The translations under genes were made by a program, and so were the position numbers. From Tragulus kanchil (lineage: Eukaryota; Chordata; Mammalia; Artiodactyla; Tragulidae), in the NCBI GenBank assembly GCA_022376925.1, contig JAIOJX010000005.1:13854501-13918500 (forward strand): DNA of 64,000 nucleotides, read 5' to 3'. Shown one piece after another: positions 1 through 10,550 of the stretch. The notes below the pieces were generated by a model, which was given only the letters and a program-made list of their open reading frames with translations, was not told the DNA's origin and did no database searches. The first letter of the stretch is position 1. Each line of letters opens with the position of its first letter.

Positions 1-240
1 AATTGAAAACACTACAAGTTTTACGGGGGTTTGGGGGAGGCACCATTTCTTTAAGTGGCCCAAGTTCTTGCTTTAGCTGCCCTATAAATACATAAAATGA
101 CCCTGAAGAAGAGAGGGCCCCACAGATTCCAAGCCCCCACTCTACCTCTCTGCCAGTGGTCATGGCACATGGTTCCTGGTGGAAAGATGTTTCTGGCTCT
201 GTGGTTTCATCTGCTCAAGCAAAGAAGAGTTAAATAAAAG
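1..240. other. Unique non-coding sequence left of the first duplication
   Basis: I see no recognisable repeat or gene here. It ends where the first duplicated block begins. It may be intron upstream of the exon-like segment at 496-550, but that is inference. Confidence 0.4.
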
Positions 241-495
241 GCCACCTTTATCTTCTCTCCTCCCCTGGCCTTCTCAACACACCCATATGAGTGGGGTTGG
301 AGTTCAACCCCTGTTTCAAGGTTGAATTCAGATGCTCTGCTGTCTGCAAATCCTTCCTTCCCTGAAAATCCAAGTCTGAGGGATCTTACTCACAGGCCTT
401 TGGAGCAATGACTCCACCCCTCCTGCGATGCTTGGTGGGGACGGAAATCCCAGAGTGGGGTGAATGCAGATGACTTACCCCTGCCTTCCTCACAG

Positions 496-550
496 ACCTG
501 AGCACACAACAGTCTTTGCATAAAGAGGATCCATTCAGTGAATTCAAACC
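496..550 (+). CDS. Candidate internal coding exon, 55 nt (first copy)
   Basis: The segment is preceded by a pyrimidine-rich tract ending in cacag and followed by GTAAGT, a near-consensus donor. Only one of the three forward frames is open. It reads LSTQQSLHKEDPFSEFK plus two leftover bases that would start a proline codon if the next exon continues CCN. The segment enters with two bases of a split codon. The peptide contains a DPF tripeptide, which in endocytic adaptors binds the AP-2 alpha appendage, but three residues are weak evidence. I do not recognise the gene. The exact splice boundaries and the open frame are seen; coding function is inference. Confidence 0.5.
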
Positions 551-1615
551 GTAAGTAGAACATACCTTTTTTTACTTTGGCACTACTCAGTTAGAAAGCA
601 GTCTGACCAGGCTATGGATGCTTTGCTTCCCTGCACAGGACACAAATACTGTAGAAGATGTACATGAATGTTTGCCTTCCACAACTGTGGAGCATTCTGG
701 GTATTTCCCTAATCCTGTCCGAGAAGCAAGGCGGCTGAGCAGGTGGGGAAGATGATGCTCAGGGGAAGAGCTGTGCCTGGGATGGGCTGCCCTCGGCAAA
801 GCCACTCAGAAAGTAAAGCTGACAGCAACTCTCAAAAGCAGCAGCTCAGGCAGAGCCTCCCTCCCCAAGGACAGCAATGGCCGGGAAAGAGGGCGGCTAT
901 CCATAAGAAGCAATTGGAGGACGTTTGGGAAAGGGCAAGAAGTGGGTGAAAGAGAAAACGCTAGAAGCCTGAGGCTACAGAAAGAACACTCAGAGAACCT
1001 GCATGAGATAGGAGAGCCTTTACAACACGCAGGCCAACTGGCCGGGTCACTACAAGCAAGGATTTCAAAAAATGAGACTTTGCCCACGTGTATCTAAAAT
1101 AGTACAATCTCCTCTTCCCCTCCGATCCCTTTATTGACTTTAGTTATTTTCTGAGATAGCACTAGAGATCATTAAAAAAAAAAAAAAACTGGTATCACAG
1201 ATGGCAAATCTAAAAGGTACAAATTGACAGACACACAGGGAAATTCCCAAATCGCTCTGATTAGAGTGGATGTGTAATTCTCCCACTCTGGAGACTTGAA
1301 ATTCAGTTCCCATTTTTCAAAGCTTGTAAAGACAGCATAGTGCTGCTCTGAAATTCAGTCTTTGCCACCTTTATCTTCTCTCCTCCCCTGGCCTTCTCAA
1401 CACACCCATATGAGTGGGGTTGGAGTTCAACCCCTGTTTCAAGGTTGAATTCAGATGCTCTGTTGTCTGCAAATCCTTCCTTCCCTGAAAATCCAAGTCT
1501 GAGGGATCTTACTCACAGGCCTTTGGAGCAATGACTCCACCCTCCCGATGCTTGGTGGGGACGGAAATCCCAGGGTGGGGTGAATGCAGATGACTTACCC
1601 CTGCCTTCCTCACAG

Positions 1616-1670
1616 ACCTGAGCACACAACAGTCTTTGCATAAAGAGGATCCATTCAGTGAATTCAAACC
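1616..1670 (+). CDS. Second copy of the 55-nt candidate exon
   Basis: This repeats the segment at 496-550 exactly, including acceptor and GTAAGT donor, 1120 bases downstream. Because 55 is not a multiple of three, splicing both copies in tandem would shift the frame. That argues against both being real exons of one transcript. It is most likely a by-product of the assembly duplication. Confidence 0.45.
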
Positions 1671-2466
1671 GTAAGTAGAACATACCTTTTTTTACTTTGG
1701 CACTACTCAGTTAGAAAGCAGTCTGACCAGGCTATGGATGCTTTGCTTCCCTGCACAGGACACAAATACTGTAGAAGATGTACATGAATGTTTGCCTTCC
1801 ACAACTGCGGAGCATTCTGGGTATTTCCCTAATCCTCTCCGAGAAGCAAGGCGGCTGAGCAGGTGGGGAAGATGATGCTCAGGGGAAGAGCTGTGCCTGG
1901 GATGGGCTGCCCTCGGCAAAGCCACTCAGAAAGTAAAGCTGACAGCAACTCTCAAAAGCAGCAGCTCAGGCAGAGCCTCCCTCCCCAAGGACAGCAATGG
2001 CCGGGAAAGAGGGCGGCTATCCATAAGAAGCAATTGGAGGACGTTTGGGAAAGGGCAAGAAGTGGGTGAAAGAGAAAACGCTAGAAGCCTGAGGCTACAG
2101 AAAGAACACTCAGAGAACCTGCATGAGATAGGAGAGCCTTTACAACACGCAGGCCAACTGGCCGGGTCACTACAAGCAAGGATTTCAAAAAATGAGACTT
2201 TGCCCACGTGTATCTAAAATAGTACAATCTCCTCTTCCCCTCCGATCCCTTTATTGACTTTAGTTATTTTCTGAGATAGCACTAGAGATCATTAAAAAAA
2301 AAAAAAAACTGGTATCACAGATGGCAAATCTAAAAGGTACAAATTGACAGACACACAGGGAAATTCCCAAATCGCTCTGATTAGAGTGGATGTGTAATTC
2401 TCCCACTCTGGAGACTTGAAATTCAGTTCCCATTTTTCAAAGCTTGTAAAGACAGCATAGTGCTGT

Positions 2467-3239
2467 CTAAATAGGAACGGAGGTGTTTATTTCAGTCTTG
2501 CCATCTCTTCCTACAAATAACGTTAACTCTTGCACTCAGAGCAGTTAACTCTGAAATGCGCGGTCAATAAATACAGAAAATTCAAGAAACCTTGATATCT
2601 GCTATCCTCACAGGCCACACAGGAATGATACCTCCCTAAGAAAGGGTTTGTCAACTTCTCCCAGCACACCAGAGACATTTGATAGACTTAGTTTATACCT
2701 CAGTCTATATCTTTTCATTCCAAAGTGTGCAACAGCCAAAAGGAAAGAAACCGAAAAAGATGCTATTCGGTAAAGGGTGAGTTTCTAGGTAGACTCGGCA
2801 CTCCACGTCCATCTCTCACTTTGGAAATCGATACAAGCATGAATAGTGAGAGAATAACGGGATTCTAAGACACAATATCCCACCTTTCACAGAGTGCCAG
2901 GGCAGGCGGCTCACCAGTCACCCATAAAGTAAACCACTCGAATGGAAAAGAAGAGGAAACACACACAGGGCAGAATTTAAGAATCAGTAAAACCCCCAAA
3001 CTCTACTGATAGTTCTATCAAGCCTTTTTTTAAACCAACGGTTTCCTTTCCCACATTGACTTGTACAAATCGTCAACACTTGACATCTACTTCTAAAGAA
3101 AAGACAATGAATGAGCTTCTGCCTGCCACCCTCTCCCTGACCAAACTACTATCACACTGGAGCCATTTGCATCAGAACCCATGTTCGTGGTCCTTTTCTG
3201 AATGGCTCAGGCTCAGACAGGAGAAGTCCAGGCATATGT
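2467..3239. other. Unique sequence, nothing identified
   Basis: This is AT-moderate non-coding DNA with no recognisable repeat, splice-flanked open frame or RNA gene. A short open frame begins near 3056 but runs into an old repeat and has no coding signature. Confidence 0.4.
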
Positions 3240-3430
3240 TCACTCTGTCCTTAGTTGCTCAGCAAATATTTACTGAGTGCCCACACTATAGGACAAGTAG
3301 CATTTTAGGTGTTGTGGATTCACCAGGAAAATTATAATAACATTCCTGTTTCCCTGGATCTTACAGTCTAGTTGAGGAGATGGACAATTAACAAATGCAC
3401 ATATAATACATAAGGTGCTTAAAAGAAAAC
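3240..3430 (+). repeat. Old L2/MIR-type relic
   Basis: The wording 'caaatatttactgagtgccc' followed by 'ttacagtctagttgaggag' resembles ancient mammalian L2/MIR-type elements, heavily diverged. Exact family is uncertain without a library search. Confidence 0.45.
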
Positions 3431-3449
3431 AAGTAACAGGCGAGAGAAG

Positions 3450-3648
3450 CGGTCCCCAACGTTTGCGGCATCGGGGACCAGTTTCATGGAAAACAATTTC
3501 TGCACGGACCAGGGGAGGAGGTGGGGAATGGTTTCGGGATGATTCAAGCACATTACAGTAACTGTGCATTTTATTTCTATTCTTATAATATCAAATACAC
3601 CTCAGACCATCAGGCATTAGATCCTAGAGGCTGGGAACCCCTCGGCTA
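3450..3648. mobile_element. MER1-type hAT DNA transposon relic
   Basis: The block begins 'ggtccccaacgtttgcggca' and ends 'aggctgggaacccctcg', with 'gggatgattcaagcacatta' and 'catcaggcattagatcct' inside. These match my memory of the MER1/Charlie3 non-autonomous family, whose ends read as inverted 'ggtccccaac' / 'ggggaccgctg' type termini. It is internally deleted relative to that family and carries no transposase. Confidence 0.7.
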
Positions 3649-5042
3649 GAGGATACAGGGGACGGGGTACAGGTCAGGGAAGGCTGCTTTAAAGAGGCGG
3701 CTGGAGAGGATCTACTTAGGGAAGCAGGAGAGAATTACAAATCATGGCCTCCTTGCTTATATCCAAAAGCCATACTTGAGAACAGAGTCAGCGAATTTTA
3801 AAGAGTTAAATTTCAAACGTGGTTCATATTTAATTTTCAAACAGACCAATGAGTATGGAGCCTAAATTTAAGTGACTAAACCTACATTCTTAGAAAAAGC
3901 GCTCAGATGAACACCTTTGGATTGCCACAGGGTCCCTAGGGCGTCCTGCGGAAAGAGTAGTGTGATGATGACACACACAATACTTTTGTTTCTAAACGAC
4001 GAGACTTGAAGTTGTTCCAATCACTGACTCTTAGAAGCTAAAGAGGGGAAGGGGAGGTTCTTGTCGGCCTCATCCAAGGCTGATCCTTGAAGCAACGTTT
4101 GACACTTTGAAGAATCACTAGAGTTCGCTAAACTCAACCTTCTCATGTTACTCAGGATACAATGGGTCCCCGGGGCTTTAGGGTTCATTGTGACCCGACA
4201 GGTAAAACCCAGGGCTCCCAACTCCTTGGTTTTTTTTCTGTCCACTCCTCTCTGTACAAGATATCCCACCTCAGAGCCAGTTTGAGACACCTTCAGGAGC
4301 AAAGGCCATCTGTTAGGACGATGGTGGCATTTGACAGGTGGGTAATGGGGACAAACAGACCTACACAGGTAGCGAGTGTAAAGACGGACACCACGAATTC
4401 CAACGGCTGCCATGATTACTCCTCACATGTTCGCCTACCCAATGGTATAGCAGATCTGCGTGCAAGCTTATGTACTTTGAAAAATCTCCTGTTTTCCCTA
4501 TTATCATGGCATGGGCTTGGGGCACCAGTGTTACAAAAATGTTCCAAGATGACAAAAGGTTACTCATTTCAAAATTTACTAAGAAAACTGAGACCTCCCC
4601 AAGCGAATGCAATTTGCAAGAAAAAGTCTTTAGGAGTTCAAAAGAATTTTGCATGTTCTTCCTCTCTCTCTCAGTCCCCTCCATTTACAGAAGGATTTTT
4701 AAATGACTTTACCTTGGCCATGTGGCATCGTAAAGTTTACACTTCAGAATGTCTTTGAAAACCTCACTTAAGGCTTGAGGTCTGACAGGGTAGCACATGA
4801 GAAGTTCAAAGCAATGTTTTTTTGTTGTTTTTTTTTTTAAAATACCACCAGATTCAAAACAAAAGCTCGCTTTTTTTTTTGGTTTGGGGGGGGCGGTTCA
4901 ACTAAGTTTAATGTCTTTATTTTAGCAATTTAAATTGTAGTTTAGTATTCTACCAATTGACGAATGAATCTTAGTATGAAACCAAGTTCTGAGAAGGATA
5001 TCAAATTATTTTTTTTTTCCTTGAAAGAGCTTTTTAATATGA
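3649..5042. other. Single-copy non-coding stretch with long chance open frames
   Basis: It contains an open frame of 198 codons at 4162-4758 (+) and overlapping frames on the other strand (4021-4413, 4361-4684). None shows a domain, splice context or conserved-looking composition, and overlapping opposite frames suggest chance. The segment 4815-5015 is AT-rich with T homopolymers. No repeat family recognised. Confidence 0.4.
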
Positions 5043-5376
5043 AATAGTCCCACTTAGTTTTGCTTTTATTACCTTTGCTTAAAACAAAAGCTCTCTTGAT
5101 GAGAGTAACTGTGCTGTTCTTTTAAATGTAACCTGAAACCTAAAGTATAAGATACTTGTCTTATGGAAAACATAAGATACTTGTTTCCTAGGATAAAAGA
5201 TGCTTATGAAAAGTGCATTCTGCCAGCTACCTGACTGGGTAATAACTTTCCCTCAAATCTGATAGGGCCCCCAAATTATTCCTTAATAGTAATCGAAACT
5301 TGTAGAATAAGAGATATTTTTTCTTTGCCCCATTGTGCCTTATTTATATTGGTTTTAATCCATCTTTTTTATTCTT

Positions 5377-5580
5377 TGGCACGTGTGAGCCTCTTATTGC
5401 AGTGGCCTCTCGTTGCAGAGCTCTGGCTCTGGGCGCATGTGCTCCAGAGTGGTGGCTCGTAATTAAACACACTGGTTAAGCTGCTCCGCGGCACGTGGGA
5501 TCTATCCAGGCCAGGGATCCAACCAATGTCCTTTGTACTACAAGGCTGACTCTTTACCCATTGTACCACCAGGGAAGCCC
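5377..5580 (-). mobile_element. tRNA-Glu-derived artiodactyl SINE, CHR-like (first copy)
   Basis: Read on the minus strand it begins gggcttccctgg and contains a diverged B-box region, then a body ending in the 'ggccactgc' style tail. It is older than others in the window (many changes, for example ccaaccaatgtcc in place of the usual gaaccggcgcc). Confidence 0.75.
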
Positions 5581-6459
5581 AAATAATGGATTTTAAAAAA
5601 AAAATCAAATCCTACTCCTTGTTGGGACCCGAAACCAAGATGGCGACTCATCCGTACACAAATAGCATAGGCAATAGACAGATTCATAAACCAACACTTC
5701 AACAGGTCAGTGACTTGCCCAAGTTTGCAGACTTCCTTGACCTTGACTGTAGGACCAGGAATAGAACTGAGGAAGTTCCAGGAGCTGTGTACTCTTCATC
5801 AGAATCAACATGATCATATGTGCAAAATGGAAACATCAGCATCCCCCATCACCCATTTACTCTGAGGCACTGGAAATTTTTTGAGTTCAATATGCTCATT
5901 TTAATATGACTATTTAACCCTCAGGAAATACGGATAAATATGCATATTTAGTACACATTTTTAGAAAACCAAGAAATAACATTTCAGTGAAATTTTTTCT
6001 TTTCAATGTTAAATGTTTTTTCTCCCTGATATATGCCCTCATATTATTGCTCATTGCTCTTTCAAAATTGTTTATGCAACTGGAAAAAAGGTTTTTACTT
6101 AGATTTAATTAATGAATAGTCCCACTAGTTTGTTTTATTACCTTTGCTTAAAACAAAAGCTCTCTTGATGAGAGTAACTGTGCTGTTCTTTTAAATGTAA
6201 CCTGAAACCTAAAGTATAAGATACTTGTCTTAGGGAAATAACTGTTTTTTTGTATTTTCCTTTTTAGGAAACATAAAAGAATGGCTTATGAAAAGTGCAT
6301 TCTGCCAGCTACCTGACTGGGTAATAATTTTCCCCTCAAATCTGATAGGGCCCCCAAATTATTCCTTAATAGTAATCGAAACTTGTAGAATAAGAGATAT
6401 TTTTTCTTTGCCCCATTGTGCCTTATTTATATTGGTTTTAACCCATCTTTTTTATTCTT

Positions 6460-6663
6460 TGGCACGTGTGAGCCTCTTATTGCAGTGGCCTCTCGTTGCA
6501 GAGCTCTGGCTCTGGGCGCATGTGCTCCAGAGTGGTGGCTCGTAATTAAACACACTGGTTAAGCTGCTCCGCGGCACGTGGGATCTATCCAGGCCAGGGA
6601 TCCAACCAATGTCCTTTGTACTACAAGGCTGACTCTTTACCCATTGTACCACCAGGGAAGCCC
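6460..6663 (-). mobile_element. tRNA-Glu-derived SINE, copy created by duplication 2
   Basis: Same diverged SINE as at 5377-5580, offset 1083, sharing its private mutations. It is therefore a copy of the locus and not a second insertion. Confidence 0.75.
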
Positions 6664-7242
6664 AAATAATGGATTTTTTAAAAAAAATCAAATCCTACTC
6701 CTTGTTGGGACCCGAAACCAAGATGGCGACTCATCCGTACACAAATAGCATAGGCAATAGACAGATTCATAAACCAACACTTCAACAGGTCAGTGACTTG
6801 CCCAAGTTTGCAGACTTCCTTGACCTTGACTGTAGGACCAGGAATAGAACTGAGGAAGTTCCAGGAGCTGTGTACTCTTCATCAGAATCAACATGATCAT
6901 ATGTGCAAAATGGAAACATCAGCATCCCCCATCACCCATTTACTCTGAGGCACTGGAAATTTTTTGAGTTCAATATGCTCATTTTAATATGACTATTTAA
7001 CCCTCAGGAAATACGGATAAATATGCATATTTAGTACACATTTTTAGAAAACCAAGAAATAACATTTCAGTAAAATTTTTTTCTTTTCAATGTTAAATGT
7101 TTTTTCTCCCTGATATATGCCCTCATATTATTGCTCATTGCTCTTTCAAAATTGTTTATGCAACTGGAAAAAAACAGGTAATAAATGCCTGGAAATGTTT
7201 TCTGACCAGATTATTAAGAAGCTGAAAAGTTAATACATACAG

Positions 7243-7353
7243 TTTATATATATATATATATACACACACATACACATATTATATACAAAGATATATTTAT
7301 ACTTGTATATAATACATATACACACAACTATATAAAGTGTGTACGTGTGTATG

Positions 7354-7382
<29 letters not shown>
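7243..7382. repeat. Compound TA/CA/TG microsatellite (first copy)
   Basis: It holds runs of TA at 7245-7262, CA-type runs near 7262-7277, a TG/TA compound at 7338-7384 and A/T-rich spacers. Such tracts are length-variable and could form cruciforms. The frame on the minus strand over it is low-complexity and not coding. Confidence 0.85.
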
Positions 7383-7385
<3 letters not shown>

Positions 7386-7452
7386 ATAGCTATTTACACG
7401 CACAAGAAAAACCAAGTCGAAGGCTCTTCATGTTCTAAACTTTGAAGGTAAT

Positions 7453-7860
7453 ATGTTCATAGGCCAGCCTGGATTTCCTGTAGCTTTTTTCTTTCCCGGT
7501 CAAAACCCTTCTAAACATGTTTTTCTTATGACACAGTCCAGCAGTGAGGTAAAATCTCCAGAAAGCAGCAGAGCTGAGCAAACCCTTAAGTTCATGGTAA
7601 AATTACAGCTTCTGGAAGCTCACAGTATGCCTTCTCTTCACCTACTGGATCCTATACCTCCCCATGAATGGTGCCCAGCAGCTGACATGCAACAACCACT
7701 AATCTCAAAATCCAAACCCAGTAGCCTAACAAAAACCAAAAAATCAGCCAGTTTTAAGCAAAATAAGTGCCCTGAAGAGCTGACTGTAGGAGCTTGCATA
7801 TCTCAGGTTTTTGAACACCAGAAACAGATTACATTCCAATCCAAAATTCCATGTAAATAA
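7453..7860 (+). other. 135-codon open frame, not recognised (first copy)
   Basis: An ATG-to-stop frame starting MFIGQPGFPVAFFF and ending FQSKIPCK. I see no domain, signal peptide or known family. It lies next to a microsatellite and upstream of the exon-like cluster at 9166-9540. It is also found intact at 8600-9007 and from an internal start at 9868-10128, but only because of the ladder. Chance is the likely explanation. Confidence 0.15.
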
Positions 7861-8388
7861 AATAATTGCAGGGTGTATCATTCCCAAGGATTCCTCATTC
7901 GGAATCCTTAGTCTGGAAGGGTTTACCCCAGACCCTCCAACCTAAAAGAAGTGCAGAGGCTGCTCTAAATATGGGTCCTAGGCTGAAATAACCCTTTTTT
8001 CAGACGGAGAGAAGGAGCCAGGGAGCTAAGAAATAACTTTTTTAAAAAGTTCAAAATGGAAACATCAGCATCCCCCATCACCCATTTACTCTGAGGCACT
8101 GGAAATTTTTTGAGTTCAATATGCTCATTTTAATATGACTATTTAACCCTCAGGAAATACGGATAAATATGCATATTTAGTACACATTTTTAGAAAACCA
8201 AGAAATAACATTTCAGTGAAATTTTTTCTTTTCAATGTTAAATGTTTTTTCTCCCTGATATATGCCCTCATATTATTGCTCATTGCTCTTTCAAAATTGT
8301 TTATGCAACTGGAAAAAAACAGGTAATAAATGCCTGGAAATGTTTTCTGACCAGATTATTAAGAAGCTGAAAAGTTAATACATACAGT

Positions 8389-8500
8389 TTATATATATAT
8401 ATATACACACACATACACATATTATATACAAAGATATATTTATACTTGTATATAATACATATACACACAACTATATAAAGTGTGTACGTGTGTGTGTATG

Positions 8501-8531
<31 letters not shown>
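8389..8531. repeat. Compound TA/CA/TG microsatellite (second copy)
   Basis: Copy of the tract at 7243-7382, with one extra gtgt unit in the TG part near 8490. The length difference between two otherwise near-identical copies could reflect allelic or sequencing variation. Confidence 0.85.
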
Positions 8532-8532
<1 letters not shown>

Positions 8533-8599
8533 ATAGCTATTTACACGCACAAGAAAAACCAAGTCGAAGGCTCTTCATGTTCTAAACTTTGAAGGTAAT

Positions 8600-9007
8600 A
8601 TGTTCATAGGCCAGCCTGGATTTCCTGTAGCTTTTTTCTTTCCCGGTCAAAACCCTTCTAAACATGTTTTTCTTATGACACAGTCCAGCAGTGAGGTAAA
8701 ATCTCCAGAAAGCAGCAGAGCTGAGCAAACCCTTAAGTTCATGGTAAAATTACAGCTTCTGGAAGCTCACAGTATGCCTTCTCTTCACCTACTGGATCCT
8801 ATACCTCCCCATGAATGGTGCCCAGCAGCTGACATGCAACAACCACTAATCTCAAAATCCAAACCCAGTAGCCTAACAAAAACCAAAAAATCAGCCAGTT
8901 TTAAGCAAAATAAGTGCCCTGAAGAGCTGACTGTAGGAGCTTGCATATCTCAGGTTTTTGAACACCAGAAACAGATTACATTCCAATCCAAAATTCCATG
9001 TAAATAA
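8600..9007 (+). other. 135-codon open frame, second copy
   Basis: Identical predicted product to 7453-7860. The identity reflects recent or artefactual duplication and says nothing about selection. Confidence 0.15.
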
Positions 9008-9165
9008 AATAATTGCAGGGTGTATCATTCCCAAGGATTCCTCATTCGGAATCCTTAGTCTGGAAGGGTTTACCCCAGACCCTCCAACCTAAAAGAAGTG
9101 CAGAGGCTGCTCTAAATATGGGTCCTAGGCTGAAATAATCACTGTCTTCCACATTTTTATTCCAG

Positions 9166-9293
9166 ACGGAGAGAAGGAGCAGTGCCCAGCGGAAGCTAAG
9201 AAAGTCAAGTTCACGGCCAATAACAATAGCACCTCTCCCCTAAAAAACAGTAGACATAAACTGGAGGATCACCTAGAGCTAATGTTAATGTGA
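9166..9293 (+). CDS. Candidate terminal exon fragment (first intact copy)
   Basis: A pyrimidine-rich tract (gtcttccacatttttattcc) and AG precede this segment. After two split-codon bases, one frame is open for 41 codons: it begins GEKEQCPAEAKKVKF and ends at TGA 9291-9293. It is lysine-rich and has no domain I recognise. No good donor lies inside, so it would have to be a last exon, yet no AATAAA polyadenylation context is obvious just downstream. Both the acceptor and the frame are seen; coding status is weak inference. An incomplete copy lies near 7998-8030. Confidence 0.25.
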
Positions 9294-9429
9294 ACACCTT
9301 TTCAGCACCCTGGCTCGAGCAGCCAATGACTCACAAACCGTTGCCAGACGAGCCACTGCAGATGTGACTCGTGTTACTTACAGCATTCACTGTGCGCAGT
9401 TCACAGGTAACCTCAGCCCGTCCTTCACC

Positions 9430-9540
9430 ATGGAGACTTCCCACGAGACGCTGGAGTGCTCCTGGGCCCAGGCGTGTTCTTTCTTCCTTTCACAGAGAAG
9501 GGAGAAGGACCTAGTGTGGGAACAGAAGAAAAAAAGGTAA
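9430..9540 (+). CDS. Small ORF with a strong start context, or exon at 9496-9536 (first copy)
   Basis: Two readings overlap. First, an ATG at 9430 in a near-ideal Kozak context (CACCATGG) opens 36 codons beginning METSHETLECSWAQACSF and stopping at TAA 9538. Second, a polypyrimidine tract with cacag at 9491-9495 and GTAAGT at 9537 bound a 41-nt exon-like segment with two open frames. The phase does not fit a direct join from the exon at 496-550, because that join would reach a TAG. The second reading is slightly better supported. No gene recognised. Confidence 0.25.
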   Translation: METSHETLECSWAQACSFFLSQRREKDLVWEQKKKR

Positions 9541-10286
9541 GTGCACCATCAAATCTCTTGTTTGTGTGACAAATCAAGATCAATTAGACTGATGGGTAAT
9601 TCATCTAAGACCATTCTCCAGCACACGTTGCTTAAAAATGAAACGCGATCTTTTTGCTGCTCTTGCCCTAGTGGGTGGCATGATGTGGCCAAGCCTTTCC
9701 CCAACGCACATCCCAAAGCTGAAACCAATTCTGGGAGACTTCTAATGCAATCCCAGCTGAGATGCCAACTTGCAGCACGGCCTCAAAATAAGCCACCCGC
9801 GTTGTCACTCTTGCAGAAAGGTGGGCACCGGGTCTAGGACCTTTGGCCATTTTCATACCTCACTGGTTTGTTGAGAAGATCAATAAGATCACTTTGCCAA
9901 AGGCACTCAGCGTTCCCAAGAAGAAAGGAAAAAATATGGTGCCCAGCAGCTGACATGCAACAACCACTAATCTCAAAATCCAAACCCAGTAGCCTAACAA
10001 AAACCAAAAAATCAGCCAGTTTTAAGCAAAATAAGTGCCCTGAAGAGCTGACTGTAGGAGCTTGCATATCTCAGGTTTTTGAACACCAGAAACAGATTAC
10101 ATTCCAATCCAAAATTCCATGTAAATAAAATAATTGCAGGGTGTATCATTCCCAAGGATTCCTCATTCGGAATCCTTAGTCTGGAAGGGTTTACCCCAGA
10201 CCCTCCAACCTAAAAGAAGTGCAGAGGCTGCTCTAAATATGGGTCCTAGGCTGAAATAATCACTGTCTTCCACATTTTTATTCCAG

Positions 10287-10414
10287 ACGGAGAGAAGGAG
10301 CAGTGCCCAGCGGAAGCTAAGAAAGTCAAGTTCACGGCCAATAACAATAGCACCTCTCCCCTAAAAAACAGTAGACATAAACTGGAGGATCACCTAGAGC
10401 TAATGTTAATGTGA
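10287..10414 (+). CDS. Candidate terminal exon fragment, duplicate
   Basis: Copy of 9166-9293 at offset 1121 with the same acceptor and frame. It is a product of duplication 4. Confidence 0.22.
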
Positions 10415-10550
10415 ACACCTTTTCAGCACCCTGGCTCGAGCAGCCAATGACTCACAAACCGTTGCCAGACGAGCCACTGCAGATGTGACTCGTGTTACTT
10501 ACAGCATTCACTGTGCGCAGTTCACAGGTAACCTCAGCCCGTCCTTCACC

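Larger units (their letters stand above)
241..2466. repeat. Direct tandem duplication 1 (about 1.12 kb)
   Basis: Bases 241-1363 recur at 1364-2466 with an offset of 1120-1123. The copies are almost identical, with small differences such as an indel near 420/1540 and a g/c change at 717/1837. The first copy loses register near 1344: after the shared tagtgctg it shows a short garbled run before jumping back to gccacc at 1364, while the second copy continues cleanly at 2466. The block contains the exon-like segment at 496-550. The pattern matches an unmerged assembly overlap better than a biological duplication. Confidence 0.95.
5043..7174. repeat. Direct tandem duplication 2 (about 1.08 kb)
   Basis: Bases from about 5043 recur from about 6114, with offset 1072 at the start and 1083 further in. 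The copies differ strongly in the first 170 bases (a block near 5155-5210 does not match 6228-6290) and around the junction, where 'ggaaaaaagg' is followed by a garbled run before 6114. Beyond that they match closely. The block contains a tRNA-Glu SINE. The damaged edges with a clean interior are typical of the whole ladder. Confidence 0.93.
6907..9165. repeat. Direct tandem duplication 3 (about 1.147 kb)
   Basis: Bases 6907-8050 recur at 8053-9165 with offset 1146-1147. The end of the first copy is degraded: 'ataacccttttttcagacgg' then 'gagccagggagctaag' at 7988-8030 is a compressed version of the intact sequence at 9136-9205. The first copy thus stops inside an exon-like segment that is intact in the next copies. 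Its left part (6907-7172) is also the tail of duplication 2, so 5822-6090, 6907-7172 and 8053-8318 form a triplet. Confidence 0.95.

Noticed and set aside
4162..4758. 198-codon open frame, the longest single-copy one
   Set aside because: There are overlapping open frames on the opposite strand, no domain or splice context, and it reads across ordinary AT-variable DNA. It is likely chance.
7230..7415. Open frame rich in Y, I and T on the minus strand
   Set aside because: It is a translated microsatellite.
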